Made by a program: the position numbers and the translations under genes. Below are positions 45,253-54,139 of a DNA stretch of 64,000 nucleotides, in pieces. The notes under the pieces were generated by a model. That model had not been told where the DNA came from. It saw only the letters and a program-made list of their open reading frames with translations, and made no database searches. Each line of letters opens with the position of its first letter. The stretch's first letter is position 1. This DNA comes from Actinoplanes sp. NBRC 103695. GTDB lineage: Bacteria; Actinomycetota; Actinomycetes; Mycobacteriales; Micromonosporaceae. The stretch spans positions 45,010 to 109,009 of the forward strand of contig NZ_BSTL01000005.1 of NCBI RefSeq assembly GCF_030269485.1. The letters are read 5' to 3'.

Positions 45253-46941
45253 TCAGGAAAGGGCCAGGATCCGGTCCGCGTAGAGGGCGTGACTGTGGTG
45301 GGCGAGGACGAAAGCCCGGCCCCGGTCGCGCTGGGCGGTCAGGGCCGCGCTTCGTGAGTGCAGCTTGCGTACGGTGTCAGCCAGCTCCCGCGTCTCGGCG
45401 TAGACGGCGGCGTCGCCGAACGTCGCCCGGTACCGCGGCGGCAGCACCACCACACAGCCGGCGGCCAGCGCGGCGAGCACCGTGGGATCGGCGTCGGCGG
45501 GCGTGTCCTCGCCGGGCAGGGGCAGGTAGAAGTCGAGCTGGCCGAGGAAACAGCGCAGGTCCAGGTCGCCGGGGCGATAGACCAACCAGGACCGCAACCC
45601 GTCGGGTACGCCGCTGCCACCGTCCAGCAACCGAAGGTCGATGGCGGGGTCGGCGGGCAGCTCGAGCCGCAGCCGTGCCCACTCGCCGGGCTCGCAGCGC
45701 CGCCCGGCCACCGGACGACCGCCCGGCGCCGGTCGCCGGTCCAGCCGCCAGTCGTCCGCGACGACCGTGCCGGGCAGGTCCACCGGGGTGAGGGCGAGCC
45801 CGTCCGGCCGGGCGGCGAGCGCCTGGCGGGTGTGCGGGCCGGGTGGCGCCCACTGCGGGTCGGCGGTGAAGAGGCGGCGGGCGGCCGCGACGCAGCGGCG
45901 GGGTGCCACGGCCGCGGCGGCGCTGATCTCCAGGACGACCCGGGTGGCGCGGATCCCGCTGGGCAGCTCGGGCGGGTGCCGCAGCACGGTCGGGTCGCGG
46001 ACCACGACCAGCCGGGCACGCACGTCGTCGGTGAGGTCCACCTGCTCGGCGAGGCCGTCGTTGATGGCGTGCTGGGTGGTGCTGTCGAGGTCGGTGGGAC
46101 CGGTCCGGGCCCGGGCCGGGTCGTCCAGGTGGAGCAGGGCGACGCGCAGGCCGCGGGACTTGAGGGCGTGCAGCTGGCCGAGGCCGGCGTCGGGGCGGGT
46201 CCAGTCGGCCACGAGCACCACGTCGTAGGCGCGGCGGCCGCGTCGTTCCAGCAGCGGCCACGGGCGGCACGCCGCCGCCGCGGGCCGCCGGTGCCACGCC
46301 CGGTACGCCGACCGGTAGGACCGCAGCGCGGCGGCGAGGCGCCGGGGCGTCTCGGAGCGCAGCAGGGTGAGCACGTCGGCGAGGGGCAGCACGTCGAGGC
46401 GGTCGGCGTACTCGTCGTCGCCGCCGTGCCGAACCTCGTCGAACAGCCCGGCGCCGCGCCGGACCAGCAGCGGGCCGCGGGTCGCCCGGGTCACGGTCAG
46501 GTCGGCCGTCACGAGCAGAGCCCGGCAGCTCACCCCGGCCCGGTCCGGTTCGGCGCGCAGGGCGGCCACCTGGAGTTCCAGGCGGGACGGGTGGGACCAG
46601 GCGTCCGCTTCCTGGAAGGTCAGGTAGTCGCCGGTGGCCTGGCCGAGGGCGACGTTGCGGGCGGCGTACACCCCGGTGTTGGCGGGCAGCCGGATCAGCC
46701 GGACCCGCGGGTCGAGCTCGGTGGCCTCGCGGAAGAGGTGGTCGTGTCCGTGCGGCGAGCCGTCGTCGACCACCAGGATCTCCTGGTTGGTCCAGGTCTG
46801 CACGGCCAGCGAGCGCACCGAGGCGATCAGCTCCGGCCCGGGGGCGTACGCGGTGACGATGCTGGAGACGCGTTCGGCGTCGCCGACCCGACGAAGGACC
46901 GGCGTGGTCCGAACGGCCTCCAGTACCTGCCGCGCTTCCAT
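45253..46941 (-). CDS. GT2 plus GT-B-like glycosyltransferase, paralogue
   Basis: A 562-residue protein from ATG 46941. The GT2 domain lies at about residues 25-215 (SSIVTAYAPGPELIASVRSL, EILVVDDGSP, YLTFQEADAWSHPSRLE). The C-terminal part from about 240 reads YDVVLVADW, LTDDVRARLVVVRDP, RSWLVYRPGD, FLGQLDFYLPLP and LAALAAGCVVVLPP...FGDAAVYAE, colinear with the gene at 39644 but without its N-terminal 195 residues. The usual D-x-D position is E-A-D here, and the following Asp is Ala, so catalysis by the GT2 half may be altered. Confidence 0.82.
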   Translation of the reverse strand: MEARQVLEAVRTTPVLRRVGDAERVSSIVTAYAPGPELIASVRSLAVQTWTNQEILVVDDGSPHGHDHLFREATELDPRVRLIRLPANTGVYAARNVALGQATGDYLTFQEADAWSHPSRLELQVAALRAEPDRAGVSCRALLVTADLTVTRATRGPLLVRRGAGLFDEVRHGGDDEYADRLDVLPLADVLTLLRSETPRRLAAALRSYRSAYRAWHRRPAAAACRPWPLLERRGRRAYDVVLVADWTRPDAGLGQLHALKSRGLRVALLHLDDPARARTGPTDLDSTTQHAINDGLAEQVDLTDDVRARLVVVRDPTVLRHPPELPSGIRATRVVLEISAAAAVAPRRCVAAARRLFTADPQWAPPGPHTRQALAARPDGLALTPVDLPGTVVADDWRLDRRPAPGGRPVAGRRCEPGEWARLRLELPADPAIDLRLLDGGSGVPDGLRSWLVYRPGDLDLRCFLGQLDFYLPLPGEDTPADADPTVLAALAAGCVVVLPPRYRATFGDAAVYAETRELADTVRKLHSRSAALTAQRDRGRAFVLAHHSHALYADRILALS

Positions 46942-47003
46942 CACCCAATGATCAACTACCGGCGGAGAGTTTCGTCCGAGACTCGCGTGTCGTTCAACCA
47001 GGT

Positions 47004-47900
47004 GTGAACCGGGTGCTCCTGTTCGGGGACGTGACCGACCGCCTGCTCGCGGTGGCCGCGCGGCTGCCCGCCGGGCTGGATCCGGTGCTGCTCACCGGCT
47101 CGGCCGTGCTGCCGCGGGCGCCGCTGCTGGTCGAACATCTGCCGGAGACCACCCGGCCGTGTCGCGCGACGCTGCTGCGCGACCGTCTCCGTCACCTGAT
47201 CGAGCTGCACGGGATCGGAACCGTGGTGCTCGACGGTGAACCCGAGGACGGGCTGCTGGCCGCCACCGCGGATCACCCGGACGTGTCCTGGCGGTGGCTG
47301 CGCTCCTCGATGTGGCGGCGCGGGCAGGGTTTGCGGTGGCGCGGGCGGTCGGCAGCGTTCGACGCGGTGCTGGAGCCGGGCGAGTTCGCCGCGGCGGGCG
47401 ACGAGGGCTGGACCGTGTACGACCGGGACGGCGTCACCACGGTCGCGCCGATCACCGCGCTGGACCGCGCCGACCTGCTCGGCCGCGAGGCCGCCCGGGC
47501 ACGACTGGGGCTGGGCGAGCAGCCGGCCGTGGTGTTCCGCGGGATCACCACCGACGTACCGGGCTTCACGCCGATCGAGCCGGACGCCGTGGCGCTGCGA
47601 GCCGCCGACCTGGCCGTCGCCACGGCGAGCTACACCGCGTACCACGAGCTGCTGGCGGCGGGGGTGCCGACGGTGTTCGTACCGGATCCGGGCGCCGGAC
47701 CGGACGATCAGCTCGCGCGGGCCCGTTTCGCCGCCGCGGCCGGCGCCGCGCTCTGCGCCGAACGGACCGCCGACCTGGATCACGTGCTGGCGCTGGCGGT
47801 CCGGCCGGAGGTGCGTGCCGCGCTCGCCGCCCGCTGCGCCGAGGTGGCCTTCGAGAACGGCGCCGCCGCGGCGGCCGCCTGGGTAGGAGCCGCGAGATGA
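47004..47900 (+). CDS. GT-B-like glycosyltransferase-related protein
   Basis: A 298-residue protein of unclear family. N-terminal VLLFGDVTDRLLAVAARLP looks like a Rossmann strand-helix; the C-terminal half has LAVATASYTAYHELLAAGVPTVFVPDPGAGPDDQLARARF, the arrangement seen in MurG-like or UDP-sugar donor-binding domains (helix, Gly-Val-Pro, Pro, D-D-Q). GTG 47004 start. ATGA overlap with the next gene. Likely a glycosyltransferase of the surface-glycan cluster. Confidence 0.68.
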   Translation: MNRVLLFGDVTDRLLAVAARLPAGLDPVLLTGSAVLPRAPLLVEHLPETTRPCRATLLRDRLRHLIELHGIGTVVLDGEPEDGLLAATADHPDVSWRWLRSSMWRRGQGLRWRGRSAAFDAVLEPGEFAAAGDEGWTVYDRDGVTTVAPITALDRADLLGREAARARLGLGEQPAVVFRGITTDVPGFTPIEPDAVALRAADLAVATASYTAYHELLAAGVPTVFVPDPGAGPDDQLARARFAAAAGAALCAERTADLDHVLALAVRPEVRAALAARCAEVAFENGAAAAAAWVGAAR

Positions 47901-48283
47901 CCGAGGAGCGGCTGCGCCGGGAACTGGCCGGTGCGCGCGCCGAGCGGGACTGGTGGCGCGCCCGTGCCGCCGAGCCGCGGCCGGACGCGGTGGAGGTGGT
48001 GGTCGCGACCGGTCTGGACGCCGAGCAGCTGCGCGGGCTGACCGCGCGGCTGACCCGGAACACCGGCCCGGCCACCGTGGTGGTCACCGACTGCCCGGAG
48101 TTCCGCCACGCGCGCGCCGCCGGCGTGGTTCTGGAGTATCTGCCGGACGCGACCACCTGGCGGCGACACCGGCCGGGCATACCCTGGGACGAGTTGCTGA
48201 CCCGCCGGCTGACCCGGATCTTCTTCGACCACGGGCCGGGTCACACGGTGGTCGTCGATCCGGATCCGTCACTTGCGGACTGA
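47897..48283 (+). CDS. Hypothetical protein in the glycan cluster
   Basis: A 128-residue protein: a charged N-terminal helix (MTEERLRRELAGARAERDWW), then VEVVVATGLDAEQLRGL, TVVVTDCPEFRHARAAG and HTVVVDPDP, which look like alternating strands and helices. No family recognised. Translationally coupled to the GT-B-like gene by ATGA and followed 18 nt later by a membrane protein, so it is part of a five-gene run. Confidence 0.68.
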   Translation: MTEERLRRELAGARAERDWWRARAAEPRPDAVEVVVATGLDAEQLRGLTARLTRNTGPATVVVTDCPEFRHARAAGVVLEYLPDATTWRRHRPGIPWDELLTRRLTRIFFDHGPGHTVVVDPDPSLAD

Positions 48284-48301
48284 ACGGGTCGTTGCCCAAG
48301 C

Positions 48302-49771
48302 GTGACCGGATGGGCGAAGTGGCGAATCGCGGTCGCCGCGCCCGTCGTGGTACTGGCGCCGCTGATCGCGCTGGCGCCCACCGCCGACCACCGGTTCAAC
48401 ATCTACTGGCACGGCGGCATGTTCCGGGACCGGCCGTGGGCGATCGTCACGCACACCCTCGGCACCGCGGACACCTACCTGCGGCTCGGTAACTTCCGCC
48501 CGCTCGGGCGCATCCTCGAGAAGACGCTCGACCTGCTCGTCTACCTGATCAGCGACGTGTTCGGCCTGCCCGCGAACGTGGGCCTGCGCCTGGTCTCGTT
48601 CGCCACCGCGATCGCGCTGACCCTCGCCGCGACGCTGCTGGCCGAGTCGGTCGTGGCCTCGTCCGGCGGGCCACCGTCCCAGCTCCTGGTCATCGTGCCG
48701 TTCGCGGTGAGCGGTGGATTCGTGGCGGCCACCGCGTCCAGCCCGGCGGTGCTGTTCGGCGGCCTGTACTTCGGATCGGCGACGCTCGTGCTGCTGGTCG
48801 CGGCGGCGGTGTGCCGGGTACGCCCGGACGGCGTGCCCCACCGGTGGCGGATCGTCCTGCTGGTGCTCGGCGGGGCGTCGCTGGCCTGCGTCAACGAGAT
48901 CGCCTGCCTGGCGCTGCCGTTCGCCACCGCGGCCGCCCTCATCCGGTCGCGGATCCGGCCGGCCGGGCGCCGCACGGTGGTCGTCCTGGCCGCGCTGTGG
49001 GCCGGATTCCTGCCGGTCTTCGTCGCGGTGCGGGTGGTGATCCACGGGTTCTGTGCGGACGGCGGCTGCTACCGGCTCTCCGACATCACGCTCGGCCCGG
49101 CGGTCCTCACCACGATTCCGGTACGCGCCACCGCCTGGGCGCCGCCGCTGATGTGGGAGGCGGCGATCCGTGGCACCCGCGGCTCCTGGTTCGGCGTGGT
49201 GCCGGTCGTCGCCGTGCTCGCCCTGGGCGCGCTGGCCTGGCTGGCGATCCGGGAGCTGCCCCGGCTGTCCAGGGTGGACCGGCGGGACGCGCTGGCCCTG
49301 GCCGCGGTGGCGACGTCGCTGATCCTGCTCGGGGCCACGCTCGCCGCCCTGAACGCCGAGATCCAGAACTACCGCGGGCCGTGGGGACTGGGCTGGCGGG
49401 ACACGGCCGTGACCGCGGCGGCCGGGGCGATCCTGCTCGTGGCCGCCGGTCACGCCGCTTCCCGGCGTACCCCCGCGTGGGTTTTGATCGTGGTCTTCGC
49501 CCTGAGCGCGACGGTCGGCGCGGCGGCGAACAAACGCTTCGCCGACCGTTTCTCCGCCGCGCCGCGGGCGATCCTGGCCGACCGGATCGCGCAGGAGATG
49601 GCCGCCTTCGACGCCTCGCCCGCCGGCGACGCCCGCCGCTGCGCCCTGCGCGCCGAGTTCCGCGCCGAGCACGCCGACGCGTCGTTCTCGCTGGCCCGCT
49701 TCGACGAGTCGCTGGACGTCGCGGCGCGGGAACTCCAACGCGTGCCGTTCTGCCGAGGGGCGGCCCGGTGA
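48302..49771 (+). CDS. Polytopic membrane protein of the glycan cluster
   Basis: A 489-residue integral membrane protein with around ten hydrophobic segments. The N-terminal loop has a Trp-His and DRPWAIV, and an outer loop carries paired Cys (FCADGGCYRLSD). The architecture resembles GT-C-like or Wzy-like glycan membrane enzymes, but no motif fixes it. The C-terminus is soluble (from about residue 420). Overlaps the DPM1-like gene by 4 nt. GTG 48302 start without clear SD. Confidence 0.72.
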   Translation: MTGWAKWRIAVAAPVVVLAPLIALAPTADHRFNIYWHGGMFRDRPWAIVTHTLGTADTYLRLGNFRPLGRILEKTLDLLVYLISDVFGLPANVGLRLVSFATAIALTLAATLLAESVVASSGGPPSQLLVIVPFAVSGGFVAATASSPAVLFGGLYFGSATLVLLVAAAVCRVRPDGVPHRWRIVLLVLGGASLACVNEIACLALPFATAAALIRSRIRPAGRRTVVVLAALWAGFLPVFVAVRVVIHGFCADGGCYRLSDITLGPAVLTTIPVRATAWAPPLMWEAAIRGTRGSWFGVVPVVAVLALGALAWLAIRELPRLSRVDRRDALALAAVATSLILLGATLAALNAEIQNYRGPWGLGWRDTAVTAAAGAILLVAAGHAASRRTPAWVLIVVFALSATVGAAANKRFADRFSAAPRAILADRIAQEMAAFDASPAGDARRCALRAEFRAEHADASFSLARFDESLDVAARELQRVPFCRGAAR

Positions 49772-50865
49772 GCCTGCTGTCGGTGGTCGCGCCGGTGCAC
49801 GACGAAGGCGCGGGGGTGGACCGCTTCGTGTGCCGGCTCAGCTCGCTGCTGGGCGCGATGCGGTACGAGATCGTGCTGGTCGACGACGGCTCCACGGACG
49901 ACTCCTGGGACCGGATCGCGGCACTCGGCCGGCGCGACGACCGGGTGCGCGGCGTGCGGCTGTCCCGCAACTTCGGCAAGGAGCAGGCGGTGCTGGCCGG
50001 GCTGGAGCACGCCGACGGCGACGCGGTCGTGGTGATCGACGCCGACCTGCAGCACCCGCCCGAAGCCATCCCGGAGATGCTGCGCCGATGGCGGGACGGC
50101 GCCGACGTGGTGTCCGCGGTGAAACGCAACCGTGCCGGTCAGGGCCCGTTCACCCGGCTGGCGGCGCGACTGTTCACCGCGTCGTTCACCCGGCTCACCG
50201 AGGTCGACCTGATCGGCGCGACCGACTTCCGGCTGCTCTCCCGCCGAGCCGTGGACGCGCTGCTGCGGCTGCCCGAGCACGCCTCGTTCTTCCGCGGCAC
50301 CAGCAGCTGGATCGGATTCGACCGGGCCACCGTCGAGATCGACGTCGCGGAACGGGCGACCGGCGGATCCCGGTGGACGGCCCGGTCGCTGTTCCGCCTC
50401 GCCGTGAACGGCCTCACCTCGTTCACCACCGCGCCGCTGCACCTGGTCACCCTCGGCGGCCTCGCCTTCGCCGCCTTCGCACTGGTGCTCGGCGTGCAGA
50501 CGGTGATCCGCTGGCTGCGTGGCGGATCGCTGGAAGGTTTCCCCACGGTCATCCTGGTATTGCTGGTAATGGGTACGTTCATCCTGCTCGGTCTCGGCAT
50601 CATCGGCGAGTACCTGGCGCGTATCCACGACGAGGTCCGCGGCCGGCCGCGATACCTGGTCCAGCAACGTACGTCCGTCCCGGGGGAGAACTTTCATGGG
50701 CTCATCGGCCACCGCCACCTTCGCCGAGATCGGCGCGGTGACGCCACCGACGGGTACACCGGCACGTCTGGGCACGGCGGTCGTGCTGGGCGGCAGCATG
50801 GCCGGGATGCTGGCCGCGCGGGTCTTGGCCGACCACGCCGACACCGTGGTGATCGTCGAACGTGA
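49768..50865 (+). CDS. DPM1/ArnC-like GT2 glycosyltransferase
   Basis: A 365-residue membrane-bound GT2. N-terminal catalytic domain: SLLSVVAPVHDEGAGVDRFV, IVLVDDGSTDDSWDRI, VRLSRNFGKEQAVLAGLEHA, VVIDADLQHPPEAIPEM (D-x-D). Two C-terminal membrane segments (about residues 225-290) end with IGEYLARIHDEVRGRPRYLV. This is the family that charges polyprenyl phosphate with a sugar. The last ~57 residues (from about 309) lie in a 170-nt overlap with the following gene, are Arg/Gly-rich and look non-native, so the original stop was probably nearer 50700. Confidence 0.9.
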   Translation: MSLLSVVAPVHDEGAGVDRFVCRLSSLLGAMRYEIVLVDDGSTDDSWDRIAALGRRDDRVRGVRLSRNFGKEQAVLAGLEHADGDAVVVIDADLQHPPEAIPEMLRRWRDGADVVSAVKRNRAGQGPFTRLAARLFTASFTRLTEVDLIGATDFRLLSRRAVDALLRLPEHASFFRGTSSWIGFDRATVEIDVAERATGGSRWTARSLFRLAVNGLTSFTTAPLHLVTLGGLAFAAFALVLGVQTVIRWLRGGSLEGFPTVILVLLVMGTFILLGLGIIGEYLARIHDEVRGRPRYLVQQRTSVPGENFHGLIGHRHLRRDRRGDATDGYTGTSGHGGRAGRQHGRDAGRAGLGRPRRHRGDRRT

Positions 50866-52075
50866 CGCCCTGTCCGGGGCCGCTCCCCGGCACGGCGTGC
50901 CCCAGGGCAGCCAGGTGCACGCGCTGCTCGAGGGCGGCAAGCAGCAGCTGGAACGCTGGTTCCCGGGCTTCACGTCGCGGGCCGCCGCGGCCGGTGGGGT
51001 GGCGGTGCCGACGGCGAGGTTCGCGTCGTACACGGCCGGGGTCCGCAAGGTGCCCGGCACCGAGCTCGACCTGCTGTGCTCGACCCGGCCGTTCCTGGAG
51101 AGCCGGGTCCGCGCCGAGCTGATGGAGCTGCCGAACGTCAAGATTGTCGCCGGTCGCGTCACCGGGCTGGAGTTCAGCGCCACCGCGGTGACGGCCGTGC
51201 GGCTCTCCGACGAGCGGGTGCCCGCCGACCTGGTCGTCGACGCGATGGGCCGGGCCAGCAGCCTCAGCTCCTGGCTGGAGGCCGCGGGCTGGGACAAGCC
51301 GCCGATGACCCGGGTGGTCACCGGCGTCAACTACGCGACCGCGTTCTTCCGCCGGCCGCCCGGCGGATACGAGATCGACGCGTCGCTGGCCATCCAGGCG
51401 CCGGACGCGTACCTGCGCGGCGCCAACTTCACCCCGGTCGAGGGCGACCGGTACATCATGATGGTCGCCGGGGCCGGGGACGACCGCCCCGGCAGCACCA
51501 CCGAGGACATGATCCGGCGCTGCCTCACCGAGCTGCCGGCGCCGTTCGGGACCGTGGTCTCCGGCGAGGTGGTCAGCGACGTCACCACCTACCGCCAGGC
51601 GGACAGCCGGCGGCGGGACTACGCGGCCTGCACCCGCCTGCCGGCCCGGCTGATCGCGGTCGGCGACGCGGTGGCCTCGTTCAACCCGATCTACGGCCAG
51701 GGCATGTCGTCGGCCACCCTGCACGCCTCCTGCCTGTCCAGGTACCTGCACTCCGGCGCCGACCCGGACGCGCCGGCGACCAGCTTCTTCGACCTGCAGA
51801 AGGTCGTCGTGGACGCGGCGTGGGGCATCTCCACCTCCGGCGACAAGGCCGAGGTGTCGCTGCCCGACCGGCTGCGACGCTGGCTGGTGCGGCAGGTCGT
51901 CGAGGCCACCGTCACCGACATCGAGGTCAACAAGGCCTTCCAGTCGGTGATGCAGATGGAGACCCACCCGACCGTCCTGGCCCGCCCCGACGTGGTGTGG
52001 CGTTCCCTGCGCGCCCGCGGCAACCCCCGCCCGGCGCCGACACCGCCGCTCGCACCGACCGGCGGCCGGCCGTAG
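50696..52075 (+). CDS. FAD-dependent oxidoreductase
   Basis: A 459-residue flavoprotein. FAD fold TAVVLGGSMAGMLAARVLAD (about residues 27-46), then VIVERD; a late motif LIAVGDAVASFNPIYGQGMS (about residues 320-339). This matches 2-polyprenyl-6-methoxyphenol-hydroxylase-like or geranylgeranyl-reductase-like FAD enzymes. Start ATG 50696 has GGGGGAG upstream at good spacing. In a glycan cluster it could act on a polyprenyl carrier, but that is inference. It overlaps the upstream gene by 170 nt. Confidence 0.85.
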   Translation: MGSSATATFAEIGAVTPPTGTPARLGTAVVLGGSMAGMLAARVLADHADTVVIVERDALSGAAPRHGVPQGSQVHALLEGGKQQLERWFPGFTSRAAAAGGVAVPTARFASYTAGVRKVPGTELDLLCSTRPFLESRVRAELMELPNVKIVAGRVTGLEFSATAVTAVRLSDERVPADLVVDAMGRASSLSSWLEAAGWDKPPMTRVVTGVNYATAFFRRPPGGYEIDASLAIQAPDAYLRGANFTPVEGDRYIMMVAGAGDDRPGSTTEDMIRRCLTELPAPFGTVVSGEVVSDVTTYRQADSRRRDYAACTRLPARLIAVGDAVASFNPIYGQGMSSATLHASCLSRYLHSGADPDAPATSFFDLQKVVVDAAWGISTSGDKAEVSLPDRLRRWLVRQVVEATVTDIEVNKAFQSVMQMETHPTVLARPDVVWRSLRARGNPRPAPTPPLAPTGGRP

Positions 52076-52078
52076 ACA

Positions 52079-54139
52079 TCAGTCGAGGCGGGGGGCCAGC
52101 TGCGGGGCCAGCAGGCGGGACCAGGTCGCCGTCATGTGGCTCGGGTCTCGGAAGACCAGGACGTTGCCGACGATGACCGGGCACGCCTTCGCCGTGCAGA
52201 ACCACGGTGTCGGGTCGATCACCGTGACGCCCTTGGCGCGGAGCTTCAACGCGATCGCCCGGCGGCGGTCGGGGGAGAGCAGCGCCACGTCGGCGGCGAC
52301 CACGCAGGCGTGCGGGTTCTTCGGGTGCAGGGACAGACATTCCAGCGGCTGACTGCTCTGGTACGGAGTGTCCTCCAGCAGGAACAGCCGGGCGCCGCTC
52401 GAGCTCAGCCGGTCCGTGGTCTCCGCCCAGCCGGCCAGCCACGCCCGGTCCGTCCACGTCGGATCGGTGAGCGGCACACCGGAACCGTCGACCACGGTGC
52501 CGCCGGCCGCCGCCGAGGCCATGAAGACCCGCGACGGCCGCAGATCGGCGATGGCCGACCACGCCTTGCGGCGCCACGTCATGCACTCGTTGAACGGGCG
52601 GTTCAGCTTCACCTGGAAGATCCGGGTGGCGGCCGCCGAGCAGGCGTTCTTGGTCACCACGACGAGCCGCCAGTTCCGGTCGCGGGCGATCACCTCGAGG
52701 GCCGGAAACCAGTGCGCGGCGTGCGAGTCGCCGTACAGCACCACGGTCTCCGAGGACGCCACGTCGCCGTACGCGCAGGGTTTGCGGACCGTGTCGTCGG
52801 TGAGCTCCGACGAGCAGCCGTCCGGGTAGAGGCGCGGCAGGTCCTTGCCGGCGGTGCGCAGCGGCGGCGTCAGGTTGGCGGGGACGGCCGGCGTGCGGAC
52901 GCCTTCGGCCAGCCGGTCGGGTGCCCACGCGGTCAGGACGGGGGCGCGGTAGGCGGTGGCCGGCTCGGCTTCGACGCGGGTCGCGGCCAGGTAGCCGGCG
53001 GCGGCCAGCACGGTGACGGCCAGACCCGCGGCCAGGGTCGGCCACGGCCGGCGGCGCAGCGCGGGCAGGCGGCGGATCGGGTTCTCCACCAAGGCGTACG
53101 TGAGGGACGCGGCGACCAGGGACGCCGCGGCGAGAGCCAGCTTCACCGGCAGCGTCGCGGGCACGCCCAGCGCGGCCGGGCCGATGACCAGGAACGGCCA
53201 GTGCCAGAGGTACCAGGAGTAGGAGAGGCGGCCGACGGCCTGCAGCACCGGTTCGCGCAGCAGACCGGACGGCGCGGTGATGCCACCGGCCAGCACGGCC
53301 ACGGCGCCGGCCACGGGCAGCGCGGCCGCGTACCCCGGGAATGGGGTTCGTGCGTTGAGAAGGACCGCCGCGAGCGCGATGGCGGCCAGGCCGGCCGCGC
53401 TCAGCGCCGAGGCGAACCGGCGGGGGAACCGGGGCGCCAGCACCGCCACCAGCGCGCCCGCCCCGAGCTCCCAGGCGCGCGTGTGCAGTCCGAAGTAGGC
53501 CCATGTCGGGTTGGCGCCGGTCTGCCACAGCGACACCGCGAACGAACCGGCGACCACCACGCCCAGCGCGATCGCCACACCGCGCCGCCGGCCCGCCGCC
53601 CACGCGGCCAGCAGGAGCAGCGGCCAGACCAGGTAGAACTGCTCCTCCACGGCCAGCGACCAGAAATGTTGCAGCGGGGACGGCGCGGTCTCCGCGTTCA
53701 GATAGTCGGCACCGGTCGCGGCCAGCCGGTAGTTGACGCTGTACAGCGTGGCGAACAGGCCGTCGCCGGCGATCTGCGGCGTGCGCAGCGGCGGCAGCCA
53801 GTGCGCCGCCGCGACCACGGTCGCCGCGGTCACCAGCACCGCGGCGGGCAGCAGCCGGAGGAAACGGCGGGCGTAGAACCCGGCAACCGACAGCCGGCCC
53901 GACCCGGTCACCTCGCGCGCCAGCAGGCCGGTGATCAGATATCCGGAGATCACGAAGAACACGTCCACGCCGACGAAACCGCCGCCCAGCAACGGGACGC
54001 CCGCGTGGTAGAGCACCACCAGCAGCACGGCGACCGCGCGCAGGCCCTCGATGTCGCGGCGGTGGCCGGTGGCGCGAGGCGGGCTACCGGTGGGCGGCGC
54101 GGCGGCGGGCTGCCGCGGGACGACCCGGGTGACCGTCAC
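52079..54139 (-). CDS. Acyltransferase-3 (OafA/YrhL-like) with SGNH domain
   Basis: A 686-residue O-acyltransferase. Residues about 28-360 are the ten-TM AT3 domain: RDIEGLRAVAVLLVVLYHAG, GFVGVDVFFVISGYLI, FWSLAVEEQFYLVWPL, SYSWYLWHWPFLVIG. Residues about 440-686 are an extracytoplasmic SGNH domain with VVLYGDSHAAHWFP and catalytic end FRDPSHMTATW. Such fusions acetylate surface polysaccharides. GTG 54139 overlaps the Stealth gene by 4 nt. A single long frame spans both genes on this strand but represents read-through of shadow sequence. Confidence 0.92.
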   Translation of the reverse strand: MTVTRVVPRQPAAAPPTGSPPRATGHRRDIEGLRAVAVLLVVLYHAGVPLLGGGFVGVDVFFVISGYLITGLLAREVTGSGRLSVAGFYARRFLRLLPAAVLVTAATVVAAAHWLPPLRTPQIAGDGLFATLYSVNYRLAATGADYLNAETAPSPLQHFWSLAVEEQFYLVWPLLLLAAWAAGRRRGVAIALGVVVAGSFAVSLWQTGANPTWAYFGLHTRAWELGAGALVAVLAPRFPRRFASALSAAGLAAIALAAVLLNARTPFPGYAAALPVAGAVAVLAGGITAPSGLLREPVLQAVGRLSYSWYLWHWPFLVIGPAALGVPATLPVKLALAAASLVAASLTYALVENPIRRLPALRRRPWPTLAAGLAVTVLAAAGYLAATRVEAEPATAYRAPVLTAWAPDRLAEGVRTPAVPANLTPPLRTAGKDLPRLYPDGCSSELTDDTVRKPCAYGDVASSETVVLYGDSHAAHWFPALEVIARDRNWRLVVVTKNACSAAATRIFQVKLNRPFNECMTWRRKAWSAIADLRPSRVFMASAAAGGTVVDGSGVPLTDPTWTDRAWLAGWAETTDRLSSSGARLFLLEDTPYQSSQPLECLSLHPKNPHACVVAADVALLSPDRRRAIALKLRAKGVTVIDPTPWFCTAKACPVIVGNVLVFRDPSHMTATWSRLLAPQLAPRLD

